A stretch of 64,000 nt of DNA from an uncultured Acetatifactor sp. (GTDB lineage Bacteria; Bacillota; Clostridia; Lachnospirales; Lachnospiraceae). Shown in pieces: positions 1-7,733 of the stretch. The DNA lies in NCBI GenBank assembly GCA_934426825.1, contig CAKRYI010000003.1:1-64000 (forward strand), written 5' to 3'. Position 1 is the first letter of the stretch. Every line of letters begins with the position of its first letter. The notes under the pieces are model-generated. The model was not told where the DNA came from. It made no database searches and saw nothing but the letters and a program-made list of their open reading frames with translations. Made by a program: the position numbers and the translations under genes.

Positions 1-762
1 TCCTGTAAAATACAGAGAAGCATCCATAATGTCCGCCTAACTTATAAATATGTGTCCAGAATTTTGGGTACATATCAAAATGTGTGCGACTTTTATTTTA
101 GGGTTTACAACAAGATTATTAAAGACATTAAGGTACCTTTCAAAATGGTCGGTGGTGAACGCATTGACGACACTCCAGTGCACAAGGCACTTCGTGAAGC
201 CTTGGCAAACTGTTTGATTAATGCAGATTATCATGGTTTGCGTGGTGTTGTTATCCGTAAGGAACCGGACAAGCTGGTTTTGGCAAATCCTGGCTATGTC
301 AGAACGGGTAAAAAGCAGATGCGTCTTGGCGGCGAATCCGATCCAAGAAACAAGGCACTTATGAAAATGTTCAATCTTATCAATATCGGTGAACGTGCTG
401 GAAGTGGTGTGCCGAATATTTTTAATGTTTGGGCAGATGAAGGGTGGGAAGAACCAGTAATTGAAGAGAGATTTGATCCGGATAGGACGGTATTGTCGCT
501 TCCTTTCAAAAAAAGCGGCGATAAAAAAGTGACGATAAAAAACGGCGATAAAAAGAAAACAAATAAAACACAAATACAACAAGAACAAATTTTATTGTTT
601 ATGAAAGAAAATAGTGAATATAAGTTACAAGACTTTTGTGAGTTACTTGATTTGAAGGAGAGCCGAATTAAAACAATAATCAAGCCGTTAATTGATGCTG
701 GTGCAATTGTTTGTATGGGAGCAAATAAAGATAGACGTTATTTGAGAGGGAAGGATAAATAA
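1..762 (+). CDS. C-terminal part of AlbA_2/HATPase_c_4-type ATP-binding transcriptional regulator (5' truncated by window)
   Basis: The frame is open to the first base of the window, so the start lies upstream; a GTG at 52 is only an internal candidate. The visible 250 or so residues match the C-terminal half of the putative regulators that pair an AlbA_2 (Schlafen-like) domain with an HATPase_c_4 domain: the stretch around RIDDTPVHKALREALANCL, then NLINIGERAGSGVPNIF, is the family's best-conserved block (N, D and G boxes of a GHKL-like fold). A Lys-rich linker (about residues 150-175 from 52) leads to a winged-helix-like tail ending in RRYLRGKDK. Role inferred: DNA-binding regulator, often in phage, stress or accessory islands. 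The DNA is visibly more AT-rich than later genes. Confidence 0.8.
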   Translation, partial: SCKIQRSIHNVRLTYKYVSRILGTYQNVCDFYFRVYNKIIKDIKVPFKMVGGERIDDTPVHKALREALANCLINADYHGLRGVVIRKEPDKLVLANPGYVRTGKKQMRLGGESDPRNKALMKMFNLINIGERAGSGVPNIFNVWADEGWEEPVIEERFDPDRTVLSLPFKKSGDKKVTIKNGDKKKTNKTQIQQEQILLFMKENSEYKLQDFCELLDLKESRIKTIIKPLIDAGAIVCMGANKDRRYLRGKDK

Positions 763-765
763 TAA

Positions 766-963
766 ATGGGGAAAACGTATGAAGAAGTAAAAATAGGTGC
801 AATTACTTTTGCAAATGCAGCTAAGGCTCTGGGAGTAATTGGGGAAGCTGGGTTAGCTCAATTGAAGGAAGAATCGGCATATAAATTATTAGCACAAACA
901 ATGATTCCAGCGATATCTTTAAAAGCATTTACTAAAACTTCCCACACCGATACGGTGTGTTGA
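766..963 (+). CDS. Small hypothetical protein, possibly truncated
   Basis: A 65-residue ORF starting 3 bases after the regulator's stop codon, so probably co-transcribed. No family was recognised. It is mildly hydrophobic and Ala-rich with no clear signal peptide. The last codons run into an inverted repeat (942-958, CACACCG/CGGTGTG), so the natural C-terminus may have been replaced by rearrangement near the IS66 remnant that follows. Existence as a real gene is uncertain; the start ATG has only a weak A-rich ribosome site. Confidence 0.4.
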   Translation: MGKTYEEVKIGAITFANAAKALGVIGEAGLAQLKEESAYKLLAQTMIPAISLKAFTKTSHTDTVC

Positions 964-1025
964 ACCTTGAAAATTGACGGTGTGAAATTTTTTCTGTAAA
1001 TTCAGATCTTCTATGATAATTGATG

Positions 1026-1067
1026 CGGCTTAACAGCAGGTTTCTGTGGTTAAGCCGGTGTTTATTT
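1026..1067 (+). terminator. Hairpin with GTTTATTT tail upstream of IS66 end
   Basis: The arms CGGCTTAAC (1026-1034) and GTTAAGCCG pair around a 13-base loop and are followed by a T-rich tail, just before the IS66-type end at 1068. It could end transcription of the genes at 1-963. The rest of 964-1209 holds no gene that I can support. Confidence 0.45.
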
Positions 1068-1852
1068 GTAAGCGCAAAATATTCCGGCGTAGTGACGCCA
1101 CAGCAAACTAGCCTCATAATACAAATAGGAAATGCAAGCGTTTTACTCTATTGGGATGACCAGCACTAGCAAAACGCAAGCGTTTCACTCTGCTTATGGA
1201 GGCTAGATTATGAGAGCAACCCGTGTTCCTGCAGATGAGCAATTCCGCCTGATTATGGAATGTCGTGCCAGTGGTCTTACCGACCACGAATGGTGCCTGC
1301 AGAATGACATCAAACCCGGAACCTTTTACAACTGGGTAAAACGTCTTCGTCAGAAAGGCTGTACCGGTATTCCTGATACCATGAGAAAGCCAGTCCCTCA
1401 TAAGCAGGAAATCGTGAAGATTCAGCTTGCCCCACCTGACAAAAAGGAAACAGTTTTTTTCCTGCCCAGGACAACCAGTCTTTACACAATGGGGTAATGG
1501 AACTTTCCATTGCAGGTACCGTGCTTCGGATTCCCAATGGAACAGATCCTTTCCTGCTGAAACAGACCATTCAAATCCTGAAGGAGTTATCATGTTAGGC
1601 GATATTTCGGTTGCAGATGAAATCTATATCATCTGCGGCTACACTGACATGAGGCGATCCATTGATGGCCTTTGTGCCATCGTGCAGGACAGACTCCATA
1701 TGGATCCGAGAAAGCGGGCATTGTACCTTTTCTGTGGCAAACGCTGTGACCGTCTGAAAGCTTTACTCTGGGAAGGAGACGGTTTTCTCCTCCTGTATAA
1801 GCGGATGGAGGCGCAGGGGCGTTTTCGCTGGCCAAGGAATTCTGAAGAAGTC
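1068..1852 (+). mobile_element. IS66-family insertion sequence remnant (left end, tnpA, 5' part of tnpB)
   Basis: The segment begins with GTAAGCGCAAAATATTCC at 1068, which fits the GTAAGCG terminal repeat of IS66 elements. It holds the accessory genes tnpA and tnpB in the usual overlapping order. The element stops inside tnpB near 1852: the rest of tnpB, the DDE transposase gene tnpC and the right terminal repeat are missing. With a frameshift in tnpA as well, the element must be immobile. The right boundary is placed where TnpB similarity ends (after RWPRNSEEV) and is approximate. Confidence 0.75.
1210..1598 (+). pseudogene. tnpA: IS66 TnpA accessory protein, frameshifted
   Basis: The first 80 or so residues (MRATRVPADEQFRLIMECR, then WCLQNDIKPGTFYNWVKRLR) match the IS66 TnpA helix-turn-helix protein. 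In this frame translation stops at 1497 after an unrelated tail. The genuine TnpA C-terminus (VMELSIAGTVLRIPNGTDP) continues in another frame from about 1480 to the stop at 1596-1598, overlapping the tnpB start codon as in intact elements. The switch lies at or near a run of seven T (1454-1460); one additional T would restore the frame. Programmed slippage is not excluded, but decay is likelier in a truncated element. Confidence 0.75.
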
Positions 1853-2338
1853 AGCAGAGCGGAGGACAGTTTGCTGGGCAAAACACTGCATATCAATTTT
1901 ACCAATTTAGGAACCACCTACAAAGCCGGCTTTACGGAGGATATTTCCGGGGAATGGGATTATGCGCTCAGCCTTCCCATGGTATGTTCCATGGAAGAGG
2001 TTGCGGTCGGAGAGGAAGTTACGGGAACCGTATTTGAGGTGGAAACCGTTGAAATCTCGCCGGTGGCAGTTAAGGTGAATTATGCAGTGAACGGTGAGGT
2101 GGAAATCGTGGATGATGATTTGGAAATCCCACAATTTTGCGGATTTGTCTTGGAGGACGGAACCAGACTCACCTGCATTGCGGATGGCGGTATGAGCGGA
2201 TATACGAATGAAGCGAAAAGTGGGGCGTACTGTATCAGCGCCTTTGACCGGGTGATTGCCACCGGGCAGATTACAGCGCTGCTCATCCGGACGGAGGACG
2301 GTCTGCAAACGGTGGAGATAACTCCGTCTTCTCATTGA
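1592..2338 (+). pseudogene. Chimeric ORF: truncated IS66 TnpB fused in frame to the C-terminus of another protein
   Basis: Residues 1-87, starting MLGDISVADEIYIICGYTDM, are IS66 TnpB (IS66 Orf2 family), ending at RWPRNSEEV. TnpB is normally about 115 residues, so its end is lost. From about 1853 the same frame continues without a stop into some 160 residues of a different protein, rich in beta-strand-like Val/Thr/Glu segments. I tentatively compare this to the C-terminal Ig-like (DUF5643-type) region of DUF4179 membrane or anti-sigma-like proteins. The likely history is an IS insertion followed by a deletion that joined the two. Whether the 248-residue fusion is made is unknown. Confidence 0.65.
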
Positions 2339-2405
2339 CAGAACGCTTTGGCGGCGGTAGACTAAGAAAAGACTTGCCACCGTCGGCAAAAAGAAAAAAG
2401 ACCGG

Positions 2406-2570
2406 CAAGAGAAGAACGCCCGGTGAAAGAAGAACGCCCGGTGAAAGAAGAACGCCCGGTGAAAGAAGAACGCCCGGTGAAAGAAGAACGCCCGGTGAAA
2501 GAAGAACGCCCGGCAAAAGAAGAACGCCCGGCAAAAGAAGAACGCCCGGCAAAAGAAGAACGCCCGGCAA
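2406..2570. repeat. 18-bp tandem repeat (minisatellite), 9 copies
   Basis: Nine head-to-tail copies of an 18-base unit, GAAAGAAGAACGCCCGGT. The last copies vary to AAAAGAAGAACGCCCGGC. The unit is a multiple of three and open in several frames, reading RRTPGE/K in the frame of the following DUF2752 gene. Near-identical copies imply recent expansion. There are no spacers, so this is not a CRISPR array. It sits between the chimeric TnpB fusion and the DUF2752 gene. Confidence 0.95.
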
Positions 2571-2592
2571 AAAGGAAATGGGGGATTGGCAG

Positions 2593-3012
2593 ATGTTATC
2601 GCAGGCAGTGCAGCGTTTGAAAAGTGATATAAAAAATTGCAGGGTCGCACTGGTGATTCTGGCAGTCTATCTGGTGGCTACGCAGCTTATTTTCCACAAC
2701 TCCTGCCCCTTTGCAATCTGTGTGGGATTTGCATGCCCCGGTTGTGGGCTGACAAGGGCGGCATTGGCGTTATTTTGCGGGAATTTTACGAAAGCATGGC
2801 AGAGCAATCCCACAATTTTCCTGTGGGTGCCGTTAATCATTGCCTTTGTAATCACCCGTTACTTTTATGCACGAAAAAATTCCCGCTTGCTGATTTTGGC
2901 GGGATTTACCGGGGTGATTACGATGGGTGTGTATGTGTATCGCCTGGTGGAGGGAAATTTGGTGGAAGTTCCCTGTAAAGGAATTTTGGTACTTGTACAA
3001 CAAATCATATAA
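2593..3012 (+). CDS. DUF2752 family small membrane protein
   Basis: The motif CPGCGLTRA in the first half of the mature region is the hallmark of DUF2752, a family of small integral membrane proteins of unknown function. Three hydrophobic segments are visible: one before the motif, one after it (FLWVPLIIAFVITRYF) and one near LLILAGFTGVITMGVY. I chose ATG 2593 because GGGGG lies 8 bases upstream and family members begin shortly before the first membrane segment. ATG 2578 is an alternative. The frame is open back to a TTG at 2335 through the 18-bp repeat array, which would add a basic RRTPGE repeat tail, but that start has no ribosome site. Confidence 0.75.
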   Translation: MLSQAVQRLKSDIKNCRVALVILAVYLVATQLIFHNSCPFAICVGFACPGCGLTRAALALFCGNFTKAWQSNPTIFLWVPLIIAFVITRYFYARKNSRLLILAGFTGVITMGVYVYRLVEGNLVEVPCKGILVLVQQII

Positions 3013-3021
3013 TGGTATAAT
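2993..3021 (+). promoter_or_regulatory. Sigma-A-type promoter for the Asn-rich small membrane protein
   Basis: A -35 box TTGTAC (2993-2998) and a -10 box TATAAT (3016-3021) are spaced by 17 bases. The predicted start of transcription falls inside a perfect inverted repeat, TTTGTGTG-N8-CACACAAA (3023-3046), which could be an operator or a 5' hairpin on the mRNA. Confidence 0.7.
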
Positions 3022-3076
3022 CTGTTTGTGTGAACGATAACACACAAAAACTTATGAGGAAAGGTGGATTATCATT

Positions 3077-3376
3077 ATGGATAACAATCAGATGAACAAC
3101 CAGGTGTACAATCAGGTAAACAATCAAGTTAACAACATTCCTGAAGAGTACCGTCCTATCAGCATGTGGGGCTACTTCGGATATGAGATTCTCTTCTCTA
3201 TTCCCTGTGTAGGCTTCATCCTGCTTTTAGTATTCTCCTTCGGAGGAACCAAGAACCAGAACCTGCGTAACTTCGCACGTTCCTATTTCTGCTTCTTAAT
3301 CGTTATGGTTATTATTGCAGCAATCGTTGCTCTTATTGGTGGAGCAGGTCTTAGTTCCGCTATGCGTTACTACTAA
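3077..3376 (+). CDS. Small Asn-rich two-pass membrane protein, unknown function
   Basis: A 99-residue protein preceded by AGGAAAGGTGG. The N-terminus is a low-complexity Asn/Gln/Val repeat (residues 1-20, MDNNQMNNQVYNQVNN type). Two hydrophobic segments follow, around residues 33-52 (GYEILFSIPCVGFILLLVFS) and 72-92 (FCFLIVMVIIAAIVALIGG). Between them lies the short polar loop GGTKNQNLRNFARS. Similar small proteins occur in Lachnospiraceae, but I cannot assign a role. It stands as a single-gene unit with its own strong promoter and a terminator directly behind, so it is probably expressed well. Confidence 0.75.
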   Translation: MDNNQMNNQVYNQVNNQVNNIPEEYRPISMWGYFGYEILFSIPCVGFILLLVFSFGGTKNQNLRNFARSYFCFLIVMVIIAAIVALIGGAGLSSAMRYY

Positions 3377-3394
3377 GAAATAGAAGTTTAACTG

Positions 3395-3424
3395 GTGCCA
3401 TCCGAAAGGGTGGCACTTTTTTCT
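3395..3424 (+). terminator. Rho-independent terminator
   Basis: The stem GTGCCATCC/GGGTGGCAC with a GAAA-type loop is followed by TTTTTT. It closes the single-gene unit at 3077-3376. Confidence 0.9.
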
Positions 3425-3455
3425 TTAAAGAAAGGTTTCAGGAAGAGGTTTGGTT

Positions 3456-3983
3456 ATGGAAAAATGGGATCTGTATACGAAGGACAGAATTCCGACGGGA
3501 GAGACCATGGAGCGTGGAACAAAATGCCCGAAGGATGGTTACCGGATGGTGATTCATGTCTGTATTTTTAACGCCAAGGGGCAGATGCTCATACAGCAGA
3601 GGCAGTCTTTCAAAAAGGGCTGGTCGAATCTCTGGGACATAACGGTGGGCGGACATGCTGTGGCAGGTGACAGCAGTCGGACGGCAGCAGAGCGGGAAGT
3701 GTTGGAGGAAATCGGGTATGCGATTTCCCTTCAGGACAAAAGACCGGTTCTGACGGTGAATTTTGAAAACGGGTTTGACGATTTTTATCTGGTCAAACAG
3801 GATTTGGACATAGAAAAACTGACGTTACAGTATGAGGAAGTTCAGGCAGTGCGCTGGGCGGAAAAAGAGGAAATTCTGGCAATGATTGATGCGGGAACTT
3901 TTATTCCGTATCATAAGCCGTTGATAGAATTGTTGTTTGCGATGAGGGAGCGAGCGGATGCACATTTTCGCAGCGACAGATAA
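3456..3983 (+). CDS. Nudix hydrolase, IPP-isomerase-like subgroup
   Basis: A 175-residue Nudix protein. The Nudix box is visible as GGHAVAGDSSRTAAEREVLE followed by EIG, with the metal-binding REVLEEIG core. The N-terminal layout, with WDLYTKDR then RMVIHVCIFNAKGQMLIQQR, resembles the Idi-like Nudix subgroup (COG1443 type). Substrate is unknown; candidates are nucleoside diphosphate derivatives or isoprenoid diphosphates. I chose ATG 3456 because AGGAAGAGG lies 7 bases upstream; a TTG at 3450 is less likely. A MATE exporter follows 17 bases downstream, so they may be co-transcribed. Confidence 0.85.
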   Translation: MEKWDLYTKDRIPTGETMERGTKCPKDGYRMVIHVCIFNAKGQMLIQQRQSFKKGWSNLWDITVGGHAVAGDSSRTAAEREVLEEIGYAISLQDKRPVLTVNFENGFDDFYLVKQDLDIEKLTLQYEEVQAVRWAEKEEILAMIDAGTFIPYHKPLIELLFAMRERADAHFRSDR

Positions 3984-4000
3984 AGGAAGAGTGTTTTGGT

Positions 4001-5356
4001 ATGACAAGTGATTTCTCTCAGGGAAAGGTATGGCGTAATATTGTGTCGCAGTCGGTTCCGCTGATTCTGGCACAGTTGGTACAGCTTTTATATAATGTGG
4101 TGGACAGGGTTTATATCGGACATTTGCCGGGAGCGGACAGCACGGCGTTAACGGGAATCGGACTGGTATTTCCTTTGACGACACTGATAGCAGCCTTTAC
4201 AAATCTGTTTGGCATGGGCGGAGCACCGCTTTTTGCCATCGCAAGAGGGGCGAAGGCAGAGGACAGGGCAGAAAAAATTCTCGGTAATACCTTCTCCATG
4301 TTATTGGGAAGTTCTATGGTATTAATGGTGCTGTGCTTTCTGTTCCGCCGACCGGTTCTGTATTTGTTCGGGGCGAGTGACGCCTCCTATGTGTACGCCA
4401 ATGCCTATCTGATGATTTATCTTTTGGGAACGCCGTTTTCCATGGTATCCTCCGGTTTGAACGGATTTATCAATGCACAGGGATTCCCAAGAACCGGTAT
4501 GCTGACCACGGTCATCGGCGCAGTGTTAAACCTTGTGTTAGACCCGCTTTTTATTTTCGGACTCCACATGGGAGTGGAGGGCGCGGCACTGGCAACCATT
4601 ATCAGCCAGCTTGTCTCCGCTGTGTGGGTGGTGCGTTTTTTGACCGGGAAAAAGGCACTTTTGCATATTCGGAAACAATATATGAAAGTCGAACTTGGTT
4701 TATTGAAGGAAATTACCGCACTCGGATTTGCCGGGTTTATCATGCAGGGAACCAACTGTCTGGTGCAGGTGGTCTGCAACGCCACTCTGCGGACATACGG
4801 CGGAGATTTGTATGTGGGCATTATGACGGTGGTCAATTCCGTGAGGGAGATTCTCTCCCTGCCGGTACAGGGACTGACCGGAGGTTCCCAGCCTGTCATC
4901 GGTTATAATTACGGAGCACAGAAGTACCGTCGGGTGAAACAGGCAATCCGCTTTACGGCGATAGTGGGTTTTGTGTATACCACGGCGGCATGGTGGGTGA
5001 TTTTCAGGCACCCCCATTTCCTGATTACACTGTTTACCAATGATACTGCCATGATAGAGCCGGGAGCGGAGGCGTTACGATTGTATTTCTTCGGTTTTTT
5101 CTTTATGGCATTCCAGTTTGCGGGGCAGTCCGTTTTTACGGCGGTGAAGGACGCGAAGCATGCCGTGTTCTTTTCCCTGCTCAGAAAGGCGATTATTGTA
5201 GCGCCGTTGACCGTGCTTTTGCCGAGGCTGGGGTATGGTGTGCAGGGAGTGTTTATGGCGGAACCGATTTCTAACGCCATAGGGGGACTGGCGTCTTTTA
5301 TTACCATGTATATTACGGTATACAGAAGGCTGCCCGTTGACGAAAACAAAGGATGA
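4001..5356 (+). CDS. MATE family multidrug/cation efflux transporter
   Basis: A 451-residue polytopic membrane protein with about 12 hydrophobic segments. It has the MATE-typical opening SQSVPLILAQLVQLLYNVVD followed by RVYIGHLPG, and the second-half repeat around PVQGLTGGSQPVIGYNYGA. Family members export cationic drugs or metabolites using H+ or Na+ gradients. Substrate cannot be predicted. AAGGAAGA precedes the start. The stop codon overlaps a possible ATG of the next gene (5353), suggesting translational coupling with the lipase-like gene. Confidence 0.9.
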   Translation: MTSDFSQGKVWRNIVSQSVPLILAQLVQLLYNVVDRVYIGHLPGADSTALTGIGLVFPLTTLIAAFTNLFGMGGAPLFAIARGAKAEDRAEKILGNTFSMLLGSSMVLMVLCFLFRRPVLYLFGASDASYVYANAYLMIYLLGTPFSMVSSGLNGFINAQGFPRTGMLTTVIGAVLNLVLDPLFIFGLHMGVEGAALATIISQLVSAVWVVRFLTGKKALLHIRKQYMKVELGLLKEITALGFAGFIMQGTNCLVQVVCNATLRTYGGDLYVGIMTVVNSVREILSLPVQGLTGGSQPVIGYNYGAQKYRRVKQAIRFTAIVGFVYTTAAWWVIFRHPHFLITLFTNDTAMIEPGAEALRLYFFGFFFMAFQFAGQSVFTAVKDAKHAVFFSLLRKAIIVAPLTVLLPRLGYGVQGVFMAEPISNAIGGLASFITMYITVYRRLPVDENKG

Positions 5357-5376
5357 ATATACGAGGGGAAAAGAGG

Positions 5377-6729
5377 ATGAAGCAGATTTTACGGGGATTG
5401 CAGCATATTACAGAGGCATTGGCTTTGTTTGCGGTGGGCAACAGTATTGTGCTTTCCAAATTAGGAGGGACGGCGGCTTTTTTGTGGCTGGGGATTCCCC
5501 TTTTCATTTGGCTGAATATTTTTCCCTCCTTTTATAACAGAGGACTGCAAAGCGGCAGAATCAAAAATTGTGCCGACGGTTGTGAACTGCTCCGGTTGTT
5601 TTTGTTTTCCACCGTAATGTCCGCAGTGTTTTCACTTTTCGGCTGGCTGGGCAAGCTGCCCTGCAGCGGACTGGTGGACGAGCCGGTGATGTGGATTTTG
5701 AATACACTGGTGATTTTTCTGATGGAACTGATTGTATTTTGGAACGGCATGATTCGCATTTACGTTTCTTCGGTGCAGCTTGGAATCCGCTGGCGGGTTA
5801 TCGGCGCGCTGTGCGGCATGATTCCGGTAGTGCATTTAGTGGTTTTGGGAATTTTACTTCATACCGTGGAAAAGGAAGTAAAGACGGAGAATGACAAGCT
5901 GATTTTAAACGCAAAGAGGCAGCAGAACCTCGTGTGCCGGACAAAGTATCCGCTGCTTCTGGTACACGGAGTGTTTTTCAGGGATTACCGGTATTTTAAT
6001 TACTGGGGGCGTGTCCCGGCGGAACTGCAAAAGAACGGCGCCGTTATTTTTTACGGAAACCACCAGTCTGCGTCCTCGGTGGCTGACAGCGGCAGGGAGC
6101 TTGCGGAAAGGATTCGGGAAATTATCCGTACCACGGGCTGTGAAAAGGTCAATATTATTGCCCATTCCAAGGGAGGACTGGACTGCCGTTATGCAATCTC
6201 CAAGGAGGGGGCTGCGCCCTATGTGGCGAGCCTCACGACCATAAATACTCCCCACAGGGGCTGCGAGTTTGCGGATTATCTTTTGTCCAAAATTCCGGAG
6301 GCACAGAAACAGGCGGTGGCAAAGGCGTACAATGCAGCGCTGAGAAAATTCGGGGACAGCAATCCGGATTTTCTGGCGGCGGTTTATGATTTGACGGCGG
6401 CGTCCTGCGCAAAGATAAATGAGGAAGTACAAAATGCGGACGGAGTTTTTTATCAGAGCGTCGGTTCGAAATTAAGCCGTGCAGCGGGCGGGAGATTTCC
6501 GTTAAATTTTTCCTATCAGCTTGTTCATTATTTTGACGGCAAAAATGACGGACTGGTGGGAGAGAAATCTTTTCCCTGGGGAGAAAAGTACCGTTTCCTC
6601 ACAGCTTCCGGTAACAGAGGAATTTCCCACGGCGATATGATTGACTTAAATCGGGAGAATTTTGACGGCTTTGACGTGCGGGAATTTTATGTACAGCTTG
6701 TGGATGAATTACGGCAGATGGGATTGTAA
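5377..6729 (+). CDS. Membrane-anchored alpha/beta hydrolase, triacylglycerol lipase-like
   Basis: About 450 residues. The N-terminal 160 or so residues hold four to five hydrophobic segments. The C-terminal part is an alpha/beta hydrolase: an oxyanion-type LLVHGVFFRD, then the nucleophile elbow NIIAHSKGG (G/A-H-S-x-G), a possible Asp in FDGKNDGLV, and a His in ISHGDMID. The pattern matches LipA/EstA-type lipases; substrate is unknown. I chose ATG 5377, with AGGGG 8 bases upstream. The alternative ATG 5353 overlaps the upstream stop but has no spaced ribosome site. Confidence 0.8.
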   Translation: MKQILRGLQHITEALALFAVGNSIVLSKLGGTAAFLWLGIPLFIWLNIFPSFYNRGLQSGRIKNCADGCELLRLFLFSTVMSAVFSLFGWLGKLPCSGLVDEPVMWILNTLVIFLMELIVFWNGMIRIYVSSVQLGIRWRVIGALCGMIPVVHLVVLGILLHTVEKEVKTENDKLILNAKRQQNLVCRTKYPLLLVHGVFFRDYRYFNYWGRVPAELQKNGAVIFYGNHQSASSVADSGRELAERIREIIRTTGCEKVNIIAHSKGGLDCRYAISKEGAAPYVASLTTINTPHRGCEFADYLLSKIPEAQKQAVAKAYNAALRKFGDSNPDFLAAVYDLTAASCAKINEEVQNADGVFYQSVGSKLSRAAGGRFPLNFSYQLVHYFDGKNDGLVGEKSFPWGEKYRFLTASGNRGISHGDMIDLNRENFDGFDVREFYVQLVDELRQMGL

Positions 6730-6752
6730 GAGAGTGACTGACGTGATAAAAT
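6724..6752 (+). promoter_or_regulatory. Putative promoter of the MurNAc salvage operon
   Basis: TTGTAA (6724-6729) and TAAAAT (6747-6752) are separated by 17 bases, between the lipase stop codon and murQ. Confidence 0.5.
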
Positions 6753-6815
6753 AAAGGCATATAAAAGTAGTACAAGTGGTCCCGTGATTTTCGGACAGAA
6801 AGGATGGACAGCAGG

Positions 6816-7730
6816 ATGGACGAGTATTTACAGCACCTTACCACCGAGAACCCCAATCCGAACTCGGCGGATATTGACTTATGCAGTACGGAGGAAATAC
6901 TGCGGATTATCAATCAGGAGGACAAACAGGTACCGCTTGCGGTAGAGAAGGCAATACCGGAGATTACCGTTGCGGTGGATGAAATTGCAAAGCGGTTGAA
7001 AAAGGGTGGACATCTTTTCTATTTTGGCGCCGGAACTTCCGGCAGACTGGGCGTTCTGGACGCATCGGAGTGCCCGCCCACCTACGGAGTGAATCCCGAA
7101 CTGGTACAGGGATATATTGCAGGCGGCGACAGCGCCCTCAGAGTCCCGTCCGAGGGATGTGAGGATGATGAGGAACAGGGCAGAAGAGAGGCTGATGAAC
7201 ACCAAATCGGCGTAGCGGACGTGGTGGTCGGAATCACTGCCAGCGGACGTGCCCCCTATGTGGTCGGAGTGGTAGACCGGGCAAAAGAATTGGGAGCATA
7301 TACCGTGGGTGTTGTGACCAATGCCAACAGTATTTTGAGTGAGCATGTGGATGTCTGCATTGCAGCGCAGGTGGGAAATGAAGTGGTGACAGGTTCCACC
7401 CGGATGAAGTCCGGCACGGCGCAGAAACTGATTTTGAATATGCTGTCCACGGCAACCATGATAAAGCTGGGCAAAGTGTACAGTAACCAGATGGTGGATT
7501 TGCGTGCCACCAATGAAAAGCTACGGGAACGAGCTGTCCGGATTTTCTGTACGGTTACGGAGGCGGACGAAGAGACGGCTCACAAGTATCTGGATTTGTC
7601 CGGCAAGGACACCAAACTGGCGATTTTAATGTACTGCACCGGTCTTAATAAGGACGAGGCGAGTGCGCTGATAGAGAAAAATGACGGATTTTTGAGGGGG
7701 GCTTTGGAGGAAGGCAGGAAGGAGAAATAG
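6816..7730 (+). CDS. murQ: N-acetylmuramic acid 6-phosphate etherase MurQ
   Basis: The enzyme cleaves the lactyl ether of MurNAc-6-phosphate to GlcNAc-6-phosphate and D-lactate in the cytoplasm. The protein of about 304 residues has the full MurQ pattern: TTENPNPNSADIDLCSTEE at the start, the SIS-domain signature GHLFYFGAGTSGRLGVLDAS, ECPPTYGVNPELV, and VTGSTRMKSGTAQKLILNM. Length is normal for the family. ATG 6816 is preferred because AAAGG lies 12 bases upstream; ATG 6804 directly abuts that site. It heads a three-gene salvage operon with the NamZ-like and MurK-like genes. Confidence 0.93.
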   Translation: MDEYLQHLTTENPNPNSADIDLCSTEEILRIINQEDKQVPLAVEKAIPEITVAVDEIAKRLKKGGHLFYFGAGTSGRLGVLDASECPPTYGVNPELVQGYIAGGDSALRVPSEGCEDDEEQGRREADEHQIGVADVVVGITASGRAPYVVGVVDRAKELGAYTVGVVTNANSILSEHVDVCIAAQVGNEVVTGSTRMKSGTAQKLILNMLSTATMIKLGKVYSNQMVDLRATNEKLRERAVRIFCTVTEADEETAHKYLDLSGKDTKLAILMYCTGLNKDEASALIEKNDGFLRGALEEGRKEK

Positions 7731-7733
7731 CCT

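Noticed and set aside
2406..2570. CRISPR-like array
   Set aside because: Units are 18 bp, contiguous and without spacers; no cas genes nearby.
2335..2592. DUF2752 gene starting at TTG 2335 through the repeats
   Set aside because: No ribosome site, overlaps the upstream stop codon, and family members start close to the first membrane helix. Not fully excluded.
1907..2650. Minus-strand ORF with repeated FFFCRAFFF units
   Set aside because: It is simply the complement of the 18-bp repeat and the chimeric gene; no ribosome site or family.
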